Under the pieces are notes generated by a model. That model saw only the letters and a program-made list of their open reading frames with translations, was not told the DNA's origin and did no database searches. Made by a program: the position numbers and the translations under genes. From Paracyclopina nana (Eukaryota > Arthropoda > Copepoda > Cyclopoida > Cyclopettidae), in NCBI GenBank assembly GCA_019096065.1, contig JAGUCH010000003.1:9548001-9612000 (forward strand): 64,000 nt of DNA, in the 5' to 3' direction. Shown piece by piece: positions 24,390 to 37,006 of the stretch. Positions within the stretch are counted from its first letter, which is position 1, and each line of letters begins with the position of its first letter.

Positions 24390-25170
24390 AAATCTGAGGC
24401 CAATTCATTTCCTAATGATTCTGAAATAAAACATGTCTTGCAGAATTGGAGCAGAGGAAATCTTGCTCTTTGTCAGGGTTTTCATGCTTGTAAAAGTATT
24501 TAGTAAACACGATTTTAACAAGTGTTATTTTTTCTCTTTTAAATCTTAAATAAGTCAACTTTCATTAGCCTTCGAAAAATCTGTAACACTCACGATATAT
24601 AGAGTTCTTTATTTAAACTGCACCTTCAAAATGCAAACACGCTTATTGATAATTAGAAGCGAGCTGAAAAATCTAGGGCCACACTTTAGTCGGTGAGCAT
24701 GGGAATGAAAATCGGTTCAGTGCAACTTGAATTTACTGTTAACATGAATTGAGCAACAAAATTTGAGGCCAATTGCCCTCATTTCCTAGTGATTCTGAAA
24801 TAAAACTTTTGCTGCAGAATTGGAGCAGAGGAAATCTTGCTCTTTGTCAGTGTTTTCATGCTTGTAAAAGTATTCAGCAAACACGATTTGAACAAGTGTT
24901 TCAATTTCATTTATTTTTTCCTTTTACGACATCTTTCATAAGTGTTGGAAAAATCTGTAACACTCACTAATTAGCATACTTAAAATCTAAGCTTTTGTCC
25001 ATGAAGATAGGAATTAAAATTGGTTCAGGCTGGCTTGGATCAACTGCTGCCGTGAATTGAGCAACAAAATCTGAGGCCAATTGGTCTCACTTCCTAATGG
25101 GCCAGAGATAAATCTTTTGCTAAAAAATTGGAGCAGGGAAAATCTTGCATTTCGACATGGTTTTCATCTT
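24390..25170 (+). repeat. Tandem triplication of the MIF 3' flank
   Basis: A segment containing CTGAGGCCAATT, a polyadenylation-like AATAAA and AATTGGAGCAGAGGAAATCT occurs around 24395-24600. It recurs around 24755-24960 and, more diverged, around 25060-25170. The first two copies remain similar over about 200 bases. Confidence 0.8.
24425..24430 (+). terminator. Polyadenylation signal of the MIF gene
   Basis: AATAAA lies about 100 bases after the MIF stop codon. A second copy, within the duplicated 3' segment, is at 24799-24804. Confidence 0.6.
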
Positions 25171-25179
25171 TGAAGAAGG

Positions 25180-27385
25180 GTATTTTCAACCATTTGTGCA
25201 CACGTACTTCACGGTGAAATAATCATGATTGTTTCCACGACCTGCCGTAAATTTCCAATTTTTTCGGGAAATCCTCCGACCTTGCTACAAAGCGCGTGAG
25301 TTTACTGCCATAATTATGCTGCTGCTGATGGTGACAAAGTTAATTGAGCTGTGCAACCTTGCATGTCTAATAAATTGGATGTCTTGATATCACATGTCTG
25401 CACATTTGCATTTTGACATAACAAAGTCTCTGAGAATCTTGACGTAGAGATTGTATAACCTTTGTGGTTTAATTTCAGTTTTGTAAACTAAAAACCAAAT
25501 TGAAAAGAAGTGTCATGAAATTGAGATTTCAATTTTTTTTTTGCCAAAAAATGCTCTTTATTAATTCCGCCAAAATAGCGTGAAATTTAACTACTTCATG
25601 TAAAAACTGAAATGCATCATTTTATACAAACCTAATATGATCTTGGAAATTTGTAAATTGAGTGAAAGTAATAATAGATGAACACCGCATTAGATGATGC
25701 GCCCAGATTTTCGACACATTTTCTAGATGAACAAAAGTGTGCTGATAAATGAGAAATGTTTTGCCCCAGAAGCCATTCTTCTTATTAAATAATTCTAATT
25801 CTTTTTCCTTGGGGCAAAAATAAAATTCTTCTACTGCAGCCAGCCCAAAAATTAGTTGGCTTCTTTTGTGAAAATGGATCGATTTGGCACGTGAGTCACG
25901 ACCGGAATTTGCCTAGGAAAACACCCAACAACATCTTCATGCGAAGAATTAACCAATTTCTGGAGCCGAGCCTGAATTTCTCAGGCGCCAAATTCTACCG
26001 GATGATCAATGCAAATGCACTTTTCTGTTGCTTGCATTTTTCTCTATTGATCAGACAAAAGCATTCATTTCTCTTGAATTTGAAAGTGCGGTGTCAGAAC
26101 TTCGTTTGCCGGTAATAATACTGTATAGGAAAAGTGCATTTTCAAACGCTACACAAAAATTGCCTCAATGGCACAATGGATTTTTCGGCCTTTTTGAAAT
26201 CATCACAATCCACTTTTGCTCTCCTAAATAAATTCCATTTTTTGCAATGGCTTACTTTTTTTAAATATTTGATTTTAGTCAAATTATCATACAATGTACT
26301 AGTTTTTTTAAAAGTGTCTATTGAGTTTCAAGCAATGAATATGCCATTTTCGTTATGCGAGCCATAGCTGCAGAATAATCCACTGTGCATGGGCTATGAT
26401 GACAGCCACAAACTCACACAATTGCACTGCAAAAAAGGGTCTGATAATGAGTTTGCATTGTGTGGTGTTGAGCACTTGAAAGTGAGGCAATTATTTTGGA
26501 TTGGCGCTATTTGCTAAATGATTGTAAAAGATATTTAACTTTAAAAAAGGGCCTATTAGTAATATGCACTAAGATTTATTGCATGTTTGTTTTTGGCAAA
26601 ATGAGCACACACTTTGTAGCCCTTTTTAATTTATCAAACTGCCTATAAAAATACTTAAAAAAGGAAAATTATAGTGTTCGGCTTGAGAATTGGTGCTTTT
26701 ATGAAAAGTTGCTGAAGCAGCAGAGATCTTTTGTGATTTATTGATCAATTCCAATTTCATTCCAAATGAAAATAAATCAGAAATCTGTAAGGCCCGCCCA
26801 TGGCCAGTTTTCTTAATCTGCTCATTAAAAGTGGAGCAGAATTTCAAAGCCTCTGTGCATATATTTACAAAATGTAGCCAATTAGCCCTGAAAAGAGTCT
26901 TTTCCAGTCTATTAGTCCATTCATGAGATTGGGGTTACGGCTCGGGTCAATAACCGATCAACCGTTTCGTTATGAATTCAAAATTCGCATTATTGGCAAG
27001 CATCAAATTCTCAATCCTAGAATATATTTTAAAATTAGTTGCATGGCATTTTTTTCGGGAAATGCAAAGTTTCACTTTTACATTTCTGTTTTTATTTGTG
27101 GCTTGATTGCTCAATTTTAAGGCACATAAATCAAATTATTACGTGAGGTAGCCATTGAAAAACCAGTCGATAAATCAAAGCATTTAATTGCTTCATGAGA
27201 TGGAAAAAATTAACAGATCCATTACAGCAAGTTGGCAAATGGAAAAATACAATTCAAGCCTTTCGGGCACGCTTTTTGCAGCAATGCATAGCCCCAATTT
27301 GGCTTTTTTGTGGCCTGGATTATGGCATTCCTTTCAATCATAACCTGAGCTTAGCCATAAACCCAGCTTAAAAAGCAGTGATAGC
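25180..27385. other. Intergenic, no recognised gene
   Basis: The scattered short frames share no family features, and I see no splice-linked set. The stretch runs up to the left inverted repeat of the satellite-bearing block. Confidence 0.45.
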
Positions 27386-27984
27386 GGCCCGATCCGTGGC
27401 AGGTTTTTTCATAGGCACTTAGTGACTATGTAAACGTGACTATATACCAGCCTACTTAAGTAGCTACTATTTAAGTAGCTTTACTGCAAGTATTTAAATA
27501 GCATACCATGGCATTTAAATAGCATGTCAATGTGCTTAAATACTTGGTGACTATCAACAATAATAAGTAGTGTCAACAACAACTGTTTCTTCCAAAAAAA
27601 TCCATTTTGATCCGAGATTGGCTTATTTTATTTAAGCAATTGCTTTACAAATGTCAAAAATAACTAATCTTTGAGCAGCTCTCTTTAGATATTATCATAG
27701 ATCTTACTCCTCAGAAAGCACAACATTTAGAGAAACCAAGCCATAATTTATTTTCACAATTCTAAGAAATGTCTGAAACAATATACAAAGTTCAATTTGC
27801 AGTCATGAATGGCCAGAATTAGTGGTCGTGGAAGCCAGAGATTGCAGTCTTTCATGGCCTGAATTTGATGTCTTGAAAGCCTGAGAATATTAGTTTTGAA
27901 CTTATCGCTCTGTCATTGGCCACAAAATACCAATAAAGCCCCAATTGGCGGATTGACCTTCTCCTCAAGCATCTTTTCTGGTAC

Positions 27985-28330
27985 ATCTGCTTAAATCCGA
28001 GACCACAAAAATCCGCTCTGTTAAAATCTGCTCAGCAAAAATCGGTTAATTGCACATTAGATGAAAAAATTTGCTTAATCACTGTAACTTGACTTTACAG
28101 AAAATGCAAGGGATCCCAATCTTGATCCTGGGTCATATATGTACTCGTACAAGTTGCCAAATATTTTGGGTGATGAATCCTGATGAATATCTTTAAAATA
28201 TAATAATTTTTTTTGGGACAAAGATTTTCCCAGACATAAGTTTTTCGGAGTAGATAATCACGGAGCTGATTTTAACGGAATTGTTTTTAACAGTACGGAT
28301 TTTTGCAGATACGGATTTGAACAGAAATTT
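27985..28330. mobile_element. Imperfect inverted repeat of ~340 bp
   Basis: The left arm has TTAAATCCGAGACC, CAAAAATCCG and CTGTTAAAATCTG. The right arm carries the complements (CGGATTTTTGCAGATACGG, AACAGTACGG, CTGATTTTAACGG) in reverse order. It is noncoding and nested inside the large TIR block. Confidence 0.55.
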
Positions 28331-28750
28331 TTTTGGCCTCATTCCAGTGTGGTAGAGTGGCATGGATAAGGTGCAATGGAGGTGACTGGTAGAGTAAAGG
28401 CCGGTGTATTAAAGGACGGTCAGCTCACCAATTTTTCTTGAGGTTATATACTTTTTTTGGGGCCTAACTTACTAGATCACGAAGAAGGAATCAAGAATGA
28501 CTCAGTAAATGTCTACCTACCTATCCTGATGATTTAATAAAGGATCCTGCTTCTATCCTGCCTAGATTAGTTTATCACATTCATTTATGACATCAAAAAG
28601 ACCAATGATACAAAAATTCAACATCAAAAAGATACAGATAATTCATTAGCTCTTCAATTCTTGGATAGCACTTCATCATTGAAGCCATTTTAACATAGTT
28701 GACCAAACGTACATATTACTAGAAATAGAAAGCCTTCTTTATTGCACATG

Positions 28751-29208
28751 CACAGTGGTTCAAAAAGCCGTTTTCACGCTCAAGTAAAATTCCGCCAAAT
28801 CGCCAAATTCTCATTTTGACACTGATTATCAGATTCTTTTTGGGAGAACTTCTTAGCCACGAAAATAGCTCAAATTAGTGAAAAATGACAGAAAAAGGTT
28901 GAAATTCATCTTTACAATGAAAATTTGTTAGAAATAGTTTCCATGAGGGAAAACAGTAGAACAGCCAATTTTGCCCACTTTCAGGATTCTATAACTTTTG
29001 TTTGACATCGAATGACATTTAGCTATTATGGTTATGATGAAAATCAGACCCCATTCAATGATTATTCATCAAAATTGGCTGCGGAAATGTGCGGCATTGT
29101 GAGCTCTGAAAGTCAATTTTTAGCTTAGAGCCCTATGAAAATTGACTCCGACGATTTCGCGAGTTTTTTCCCCGTGCGCGTCTAGAAGGGATTTTGAACC
29201 ACTGTGAC
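28751..29208. mobile_element. ~460-bp element with CACAGTGGTTCAAAA ends
   Basis: CACAGTGGTTCAAAA at the left is matched by TTTTGAACCACTGTG at the right. ACATG flanks both ends and may be a target-site duplication. Its right end abuts, and is duplicated with, the start of the 87-bp satellite. Confidence 0.55.
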
Positions 29209-29234
29209 ATGATGTTTTAATTCAAATCATCCTC

Positions 29235-31405
29235 ACCTTCCACCAAACTCAGAGGCCACAGCTAACATATGCCTTGACATTAGTTCATGTGCCTCAATAT
29301 AGAGCAATCAAAGCTGCTCACCTTCCACTTGCGCGTCTAGAAGGGATTTTGAACCACTGTGACATGATGTTTTAATTCAAATCATCCTCACCTTCCACCA
29401 AAGTCAGAGGCCACAGCTAACATATGCATTGACATAAGTTCATGTGCCTCATACAGCTGGAAAAGCTGCTGCTCACCTTCCGCCAAACTCAGAGGCCACA
29501 GCTATCTCAAGCCTTGACATCATAAGTTCATGTGCCTCAAAAAAGAGCTACCAAAGCTGCTCACCATCCACCTAAGTCTGAGGCCACAGCTAGCATATGC
29601 CTTGACATATGACCACGTGCCTCAAAATAGAGCAATCAAAGCTCCTCCTTCCACCAAAGTCAGAGGCCACAGCCAACATATGCCTTGACATAAGTTCATG
29701 TGACTCAAAATAGAGCAACCAAAGCTGCTCACCTTCCACCTAAGTCCGAGGCCACAGCTTAATCATGCCTTGACATCATAAGTACATGTGCCTCAAAATA
29801 GAGCAGCCAAAGCTACTGCTCACCTTCCACCAAACTCAGAGGCCACAGCTATCTCAAGCCTTGACATCATAAGTTCATGTGCCTCAAAAAAGAGCTACCA
29901 AAGCTGCTCACCATCCACCTAAGTCTGAGGCCACAGCTAGCATATGCCTTGACATATGACCACGTGCCTCAAAATAGAGCAATCAAAGCTCCTCCTTCCA
30001 CCAAAGTCAGAGGCCACAGCCAACATATGCCTTGACATAAGTTCATGTGACTCAAAATAGAGCAACCAAAGCTGCTCACCTTCCACCTAAGTCCGAGGCC
30101 ACAGCTTAATCATGCCTTGACATCATAAGTACATGTGCCTCAAAATAGAGCAGCCAAAGCTACTGCTCACCTTCCACCAAACTCAGAGGCCACAGCTATC
30201 TCAAGCCTTGACATCATGAGTTCATGTGCCGCAAAATAGAGCAACCAAAGCTGCTCACCATCCACCTAATTCTGAGGCCACAGCTAGCATATGCCTTGAC
30301 ATATGACCACATGCCTCAAAATAAAGCAATCAAAGCTCCTACTTCCACCAAACTCAGAGGCCACAGCTAACTCATGCATTGACACAAGTTCATGTGCCTC
30401 AAAATAGAGCAGCCAAAGCTACTGCTCACCTTCCACCAAACTCAGAGGCCACAGCTATCTCAAGCCTTGACATCATGAGTTCATGTGCCGCAAAATAGAG
30501 CAACCAAAGCTGCTCACCATCCACCTAAGTCTGAGGCCACAGCTAGCATATGCCTTGACATATGACCACATGCCTCAAAATAAAGCAATCAAAGCTCCTA
30601 CTTCCACCAAACTCAGAGGCCACAGCTAACTCATGCATTGACACAAGTTCATGTGCCTCAAAATAGAGCAGCCAAAGCTGCTGCTCACCATCCACCAAAC
30701 TCAAGAGGCCACAGCTATCTCATGCCTTGACATCATAAGTTCATGTGCCTCAAAATAGAGGCTCACCATTAACTGCAATAATAAGTCCAAGGCCACAGCT
30801 AGCATATGCCTCAAAATATTGCAATCAAAGCTGCCCTCCTTCCACCAAACTCAGAGGCTACAGCTAACATACGCCTCAAAATAGAGCATTCAAAGATGCT
30901 CACCTTCCACCAAACTCAGAGGCCACAGCTAGCATATGCATTGACATAAGTTCATGTGCCTCAAACACAGCTGCAAAAGCTGCTGCTCACCTTCTGCCAA
31001 ACTAAGAGGCCACAGCTAGCATATGCATTGACATAAGTTCATGTGCCTCAAAATAGAGCAGCCAAAGCTGCTGCTCACTTTCCACCAAACTCAGAGACCA
31101 CAGCTAGCATATGCCTTGACATATGACCAAGTGCCTCAAAATATAGCAATCAAAGCTGCCCTCCTTCCACCAAACTCAGAGACCACAGCTAGCATATGCC
31201 TTGACATATGACCATATGCCTCAAAATATAGCAATCAAAGCTGCCCTCCTTCCACCAAACTCATAGGCCAAAGCTAACATATGCCTTGACATAAGTTCAT
31301 GTGCCTCAAAATAGAGCAACCAAAGCTGCTCACCTTCCACCTAAGTCCGAGGCCACAGCTAGCATATGCCTTGACATAAGATCAATTGCCTCAAAAAAGA
31401 GCATT
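29235..31405. repeat. Satellite A: ~87-bp monomers with higher-order repeats
   Basis: About 25 tandem monomers are built on GAGGCCACAGCTAGCATATG, CTTGACATAAGTTCATGTGC and CAAAGCTGCTCACCTTCCAC. A variant marker (GCTATCTCAA) recurs every 347 bp at 29501, 29848 and 30195, showing four-monomer higher-order units. Markers at 30454 and 30714 (GCTATCTCAA, then GCTATCTCAT) are about 260 bp apart, showing three-monomer units. The monomers are AT/GC mixed and noncoding. Confidence 0.92.
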
Positions 31406-34400
31406 TCTAGCACAACACTAGGCATCACTGATGAGAATCTGGCCGTTAAACCTTGAAAGAGAGAACTCCCCCAATTATTATCGACGTACCCCACCAGCTC
31501 ATCCATAGAGCAACACTTACTCTAACATTCTAAAGTGATCATAAATATCATTGCCATTCTAAGGCATGTAAGGTTGGACAGCTAGGCATCACTGATGAGA
31601 ATCTGGCCATTAAACCTTGAAAGAGTGAACTCTCCCAATTATTATCGACGTACCCCACCAGCTTATCCATAGAGCAACACTTACTCTAACATTCTGATGT
31701 GACCACTGATATGATTGCCATTCTAAGGCATGTAAGGTTGGACAGCTAGGCATCACTAATGAGAATCTGGCCGTTAAACCTTGGAAGAGAGAACTCTCCC
31801 AATATTATTCGACGTACCCCACCAGCTTATCCATAGAGCAACTCTTACACTAATTTGCTAACCCTCTAAAGTGACCACTGATATGATTGCCATTCTAGGG
31901 CAAGTAAGGTTGGACAGCTAGGCATCACTGATGAGAATCTGGCCGTTAAACCTTGAAAGAGTGAACTCTCACAATATTATTCGACGTACCCCACCAGCTT
32001 ATCCATAGAGCAACTCTTACACTAATTTGCTAACCCTCTAAAGTGACCACTGATATGATTGCCATTCTAGGGCAAGTAAGGTTGGACAGCTAGGCATCAC
32101 TGATGAGAATCTGGCCGTTAAACCTTGGAAGAGAGAACTCTCCCAATATTATTCGACGTACCCCACCAGCTTATCCATACAGCAACTCTTACACTAATTT
32201 GCTAACCCTCTAAAGTGACCACTGATATGATTGCCATTCTAGGGCAAGTAAGGTTGGACAGCTAGGCATCACTGATGAGAATCTGGCCGTTAAACCTTGA
32301 AAGAGTGAACTCTCCCAATATTATTTGACGTACCCCACCAGCTTATCCATAGAGCAACTCTTACACTAATTTGCTAACCCTCTAAAGTGACCACTGATAT
32401 GATTGCCATTCTAGGGCAAGTAAGGTTGGACAGCTAGGCATCACTGATGAGAATCTGGCCGTTAAACCTTGGAAGAGAGAACTCTCCCAATATTATTCGA
32501 CGTACCCCACCAGCTTATCCATAGAGCAACTCTTACACTAATTTGCTAACCCTCTAAAGTGACCACTGATATGATTGCCAATCTAGGGCAAGTAAGGTTG
32601 GACAGCTAGGCATCACTGATGAGAATCTGGCCGTTAAACCTTGAAAGAGTGAACTCTCCCAATATTATTCGACGTACCCCACCAGCTTATCCATAGAGCA
32701 ACTCTTACACTAATTTGCTAACATTCTAATGTGATCACTGATATGATTGCCATTCTAGGGCAAGTAAGGTTGGACAGCTAGGCATCACTGATGAGAATCT
32801 GGCCGTTAAACCTTGGAAGAGAGAACTCTCCCAATATTATTCGACGTACCCCACCAGCTTATCCATAGAGCAACTCTTACACTAATTTGCTAACCCTCTA
32901 AAGTGACCACTGATATGATTGCCATTCTAGGGCAAGTAAGGTTGGACAGCTAGGCATCACTGATGAGAATCTGGCCGTTAAACCTTGAAAGAGTGAACTC
33001 TCCCAATATTATTCGACGTACCCCACCAGCTTATCCATAGAGCAACTCTTACACTAATTTGCTAACATTCTAATGTGATCACTGATATGATTGCCATTCT
33101 AAGGCAAGTAAGGTTGGACAGCTAGGCATCACTGATGAGAATCTGGCCGTTAAACCTTGGAAGAGAGAACTCTCCCAATATTATTCGACGTACCCCACCA
33201 GCTTATCCATAGAGCAACTCTTACACTAATTTGCTAACCCTCTAAAGTGACCACTGATATGATTGCCATTCTAGGGCAAGTAAGGTTGGACAGCTAGGCA
33301 TCACTGATGAGAATCTGGCCGTTAAACCTTGGAAGAGAGAACTCTCCCAATATTATTCGACGTACCCCACCAGCTTATCCATAGAGCAACTCTTACACTA
33401 ATTTGCTAACCCTCTAAAGTGACCACTGATATGATTGCCATTCTAGGGCAAGTAAGGTTGGACAGCTAGGCATCACTGATGAGAATCTGGCCGTTAAACC
33501 TTGAAAGAGTGAACTCTCCCAATATTATTCGACGTACCCCACCAGCTTATCCATAGAGCAACTCTTACACTAATTTGCTAACATTCTAATGTGATCACTG
33601 ATATGATTGCCATTCTAGGGCAAGTAAGGTTGGACAGCTAGGCATCACTGATGAGAATCTGGCCGTTAAACCTTGGAAGAGAGAACTCTCCCAATATTAT
33701 TCGACGTACCCCACCAGCTTATCCATAGAGCAACTCTTACACTAATTTGCTAACCCTCTAAAGTGACCACTGATATGATTGCCATTCTAGGGCAAGTAAG
33801 GTTGGACAGCTAGGCATCACTGATGAGAATCTGGCCGTTAAACCTTGAAAGAGTGAACTCTCCCAATATTATTCGACGTACCCCACCAGCTTATCCATAG
33901 AGCAACTCTTACACTAATTTGCTAACCCTCTAAAGTGACCACTGATATGATTGCCATTCTAGGGCAAGTAAGGTTGGACAGCTAGGCATCACTGATGAGA
34001 ATCTGGCCGTTAAACCTTGGAAGAGAGAACTCTCCCAATATTATTCGACGTACCCCACCAGCTTATCCATAGAGCAACTCTTACACTAATTTGCTAACCC
34101 TCTAAAGTGACCACTGATATGATTGCCATTCTAGGGCAAGTAAGGTTGGACAGCTAGGCATCACTGATGAGAATCTGGCCGTTAAACCTTGAAAGAGTGA
34201 ACTCTCCCAATATTATTCGACGTACCCCACCAGCTTATCCATAGAGCAACTCTTACACTAATTTGCTAACATTCTAATGTGATCACTGATATGATTGCCA
34301 TTCTAAGGCAAGTAAGGTTGGACAGCTAGGCATCACTGATGAGAATCTGGCCGTTAAACCTTGGAAGAGAGAACTCTCCCAATATTATTCGACGTACCCC

Positions 34401-35940
34401 ACCAGCTTATCCATAGAGCAACTCTTACACTAATTTGCTAACCCTCTAAAGTGACCACTGATATGATTGCCATTCTAGGGCAAGTAAGGTTGGACAGCTA
34501 GGCATCACTGATGAGAATCTGGCCGTTAAACCTTGGAAGAGAGAACTCTCCCAATATTATTCGACGTACCCCACCAGCTTATCCATAGAGCAACTCTTAC
34601 ACTAATTTGCTAACCCTCTAAAGTGACCACTGATATGATTGCCATTCTAGGGCAAGTAAGGTTGGACAGCTAGGCATCACTGATGAGAATCTGGCCGTTA
34701 AACCTTGAAAGAGTGAACTCTCCCAATATTATTCGACGTACCCCACCAGCTTATCCATAGAGCAACTCTTACACTAATTTGCTAACATTCTAATGTGATC
34801 ACTGATATGATTGCCATTCTAGGGCAAGTAAGGTTGGACAGCTAGGCATCACTGATGAGAATCTGGCCGTTAAACCTTGGAAGAGAGAACTCTCCCAATA
34901 TTATTCGACGTACCCCACCAGCTTATCCATAGAGCAACTCTTACACTAATTTGCTAACCCTCTAAAGTGACCACTGATATGATTGCCATTCTAGGGCAAG
35001 TAAGGTTGGACAGCTAGGCATCACTGATGAGAATCTGGCCGTTAAACCTTGAAAGAGTGAACTCTCACAATATTATTCGACGTACCCCACCAGCTTATCC
35101 ATAGAGCAACTCTTACACTAATTTGCTAACCCTCTAAAGTGACCACTGATATGATTGCCATTCTAGGGCAAGTAAGGTTGGACAGCTAGGCATCACTGAT
35201 GAGAATCTGGCCGTTAAACCTTGGAAGAGAGAACTCTCCCAATATTATTCGACGTACCCCACCAGCTTATCCATACAGCAACTCTTACACTAATTTGCTA
35301 ACCCTCTAAAGTGACCACTGATATGATTGCCATTCTAGGGCAAGTAAGGTTGGACAGCTAGGCATCACTGATGAGAATCTGGCCGTTAAACCTTGAAAGA
35401 GTGAACTCTCACAATATTATTCGACGTACCCCACCAGCTTATCCATAGAGCAACTCTTACACTAATTTGCTAACCCTCTAAAGTGACCACTGATATGATT
35501 GCCATTCTAGGGCAAGTAAGGTTGGACAGCTAGGCATCACTGATGAGAATCTGGCCGTTAAACCTTGAAAGAGTGAACTCTCCCAATATTATTCGACGTA
35601 CCCCACCAGCTTATCCATACAGCAACTCTTACACTAATTTGCTAACCCTCTAAAGTGACCACTGATATGATTGCCATTCTAGGGCAAGTAAGGTTGGACA
35701 GCCAGGCATCACTGATGAGAATCTGGCCGTTAAACCTTGAAAGAGAGAACTCCCCCAATTATTATCGACGTACCCCACCAGCTTATCCATAGAGCAACAC
35801 TTACTCCTAACATTCTAAAGTGATCATAAATATCATTGCCATTCTACGGCAAGTAAGGTTGGACAGCTAGGCTTCACTGATGAGAATCTGGCTACTCTGA
35901 TGTAATTACTGATATGATTGCCATTCTAAGCCATGTAAGG
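31406..35940. repeat. Satellite B: 172-bp monomers with a 1,204-bp higher-order repeat
   Basis: About 26 monomers share GGTTGGACAGCTAGGCATCA, GAATCTGGCCGTTAAACC and CGACGTACCCCACCAGC, spaced 172 bp apart (for example at 31907, 32079 and 32251). Two main monomer types alternate (GGAAGAGAGAACTC and GAAAGAGTGAACTC). A further variant (ATTCTAATGTGATC) recurs at 33067/34271 and 33583/34787, each pair exactly 1,204 bp apart, which is seven monomers. The outermost monomers at the two ends resemble each other (CTCCCCCAATTATTATCG) more than they resemble the homogenised middle. Confidence 0.95.
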
Positions 35941-36159
35941 TTATTTTTAGGCCAAAATCGTTGGTTTATAGGTACCAATTTTTGGCGCCAAAAATCAGCT
36001 TTTATCTAGGCTAATTTCTCCACTTTCAAATGCGCCATTTTTCAAGTCCAAATTCGGCAGCTTTTGCACTCATAAAAAAGACCTGCAAAAAGATTTCATT
36101 ATTTAATTGATTCTAAACTATTAAGTACATTGATCCGTACCGTTTTTCAGCTTTTAAGT

Positions 36160-36935
36160 CATCTGTCGGTGATTTTTGAGGTTGAATCAGCGATTTTTGA
36201 GGTTGAATCGGCGATTTTGGATGCCTTCTTGGCGACTTTTGAGGCCGATTAGGTGATTTCCGAGGCCAAATCGGCGATTTTCGAGGTCGAATTGGCTATT
36301 TTCGAGGTCAAATCGGCGATTTTCGAGGCCGAATCGGCGATTTCCGAGGTCAAAATTGGCGATTTCCTAGGCAGAATCGGCGATTTTCGAGGCCGAATCG
36401 GCAATTTTCGAGGCCAGATTCGGCGATTTTCGAGGTCAAATCAGCGACTTTCGAGGTCAATTCGGCGATTTTCAAGGTCAAATTGGCGATATTTGAGGTT
36501 GAATCGGCGATTTTCTTGACTTAAGTCCGATTTCCGAGGTCGAATCGGCAATTTTCGAGGTCAAATCGGCGATTTCCGAGGCCGAATCGGCGATTTCCGA
36601 GGTCGAATCGGCGATTTCCAAGGCCGAATCGGCGATTTCCGAGGCCAAATCGACGATTTCCGAGGTCGAATTGGCTATTTTCGAGGTCAAATCGGCAATT
36701 TCCGAGGCCGAATCGGCGATTTCCGAGGTCAAAATCGGCGATTTCCGAGGTCAAAATCGGCGATTTCCGAGGTCAAAATCAGAGATTTCCGAGGCCGAAT
36801 CGGCGATTTTCGAGGCCAGACTCGGCGATTTTCGAGGTCGAATCGGCAACTTTTGAGGTCAAATCGGCGATTTTCGAGGTCAAATTGGCAATATTTGAGG
36901 TTGAATCGGCGATTTTCTTGACTTGAGTCTCACAT
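36160..36935. repeat. 21-bp heptad-coding minisatellite
   Basis: About 35 units are built on AATCGGCGATTTCCGAGGTC. Because the unit is 21 bp, open frames on both strands read seven-residue repeats (SAIFEVK-like on plus, STSEIAD-like on minus). A marker TCTTGACTTAAGTCC (near 36513) or TCTTGACTTGAGTCT (near 36915) recurs 402 bp apart, indicating a higher-order duplication. A few one-base length changes break each frame. Confidence 0.9.
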
Positions 36936-37006
36936 GCCGTTTTCCTTTGCAACGTCGGCGGTCGGCCCAGCAATAGTAAAATGTAAACAAAAGCAAACGT
37001 GCACAT
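36779..37006 (-). CDS. Possible signal-peptide and heptad-repeat reading frame
   Basis: The minus-strand frame starts MCTFAFVYILLLLGRPP, which looks like a signal peptide. It continues through TACETQVKK into IADSTSNIANLTSKIAD heptads with hydrophobic residues at regular spacing, as in coiled coils. It leaves the heptad phase at AESGLENRRFGLG because one unit has gained a base, and it stops soon after. The heptads resume in another frame further along (36732-36478). This may be a decayed or chance frame in a minisatellite. No promoter, intron or polyadenylation evidence supports it. Confidence 0.2.
   Translation of the reverse strand: MCTFAFVYILLLLGRPPTLQRKTACETQVKKIADSTSNIANLTSKIADLTSKVADSTSKIAESGLENRRFGLGNL

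Noticed and set aside
31406-35940. Possible relation of satellite B to primate alpha satellite because of the ~171-bp length
   Set aside because: The sequence does not resemble alpha satellite and no CENP-B-box-like motif is visible. Shared length alone is weak evidence.
29235-35940. CRISPR array
   Set aside because: The repeats are contiguous 87- and 172-bp monomers without unique spacers, in an intron-bearing eukaryotic genome.
36253-36856. Plus-strand open frames in the 21-bp array as genes
   Set aside because: A 21-bp unit without stop codons opens frames on either strand. The plus-strand frames have no signal peptide or other start-site support.
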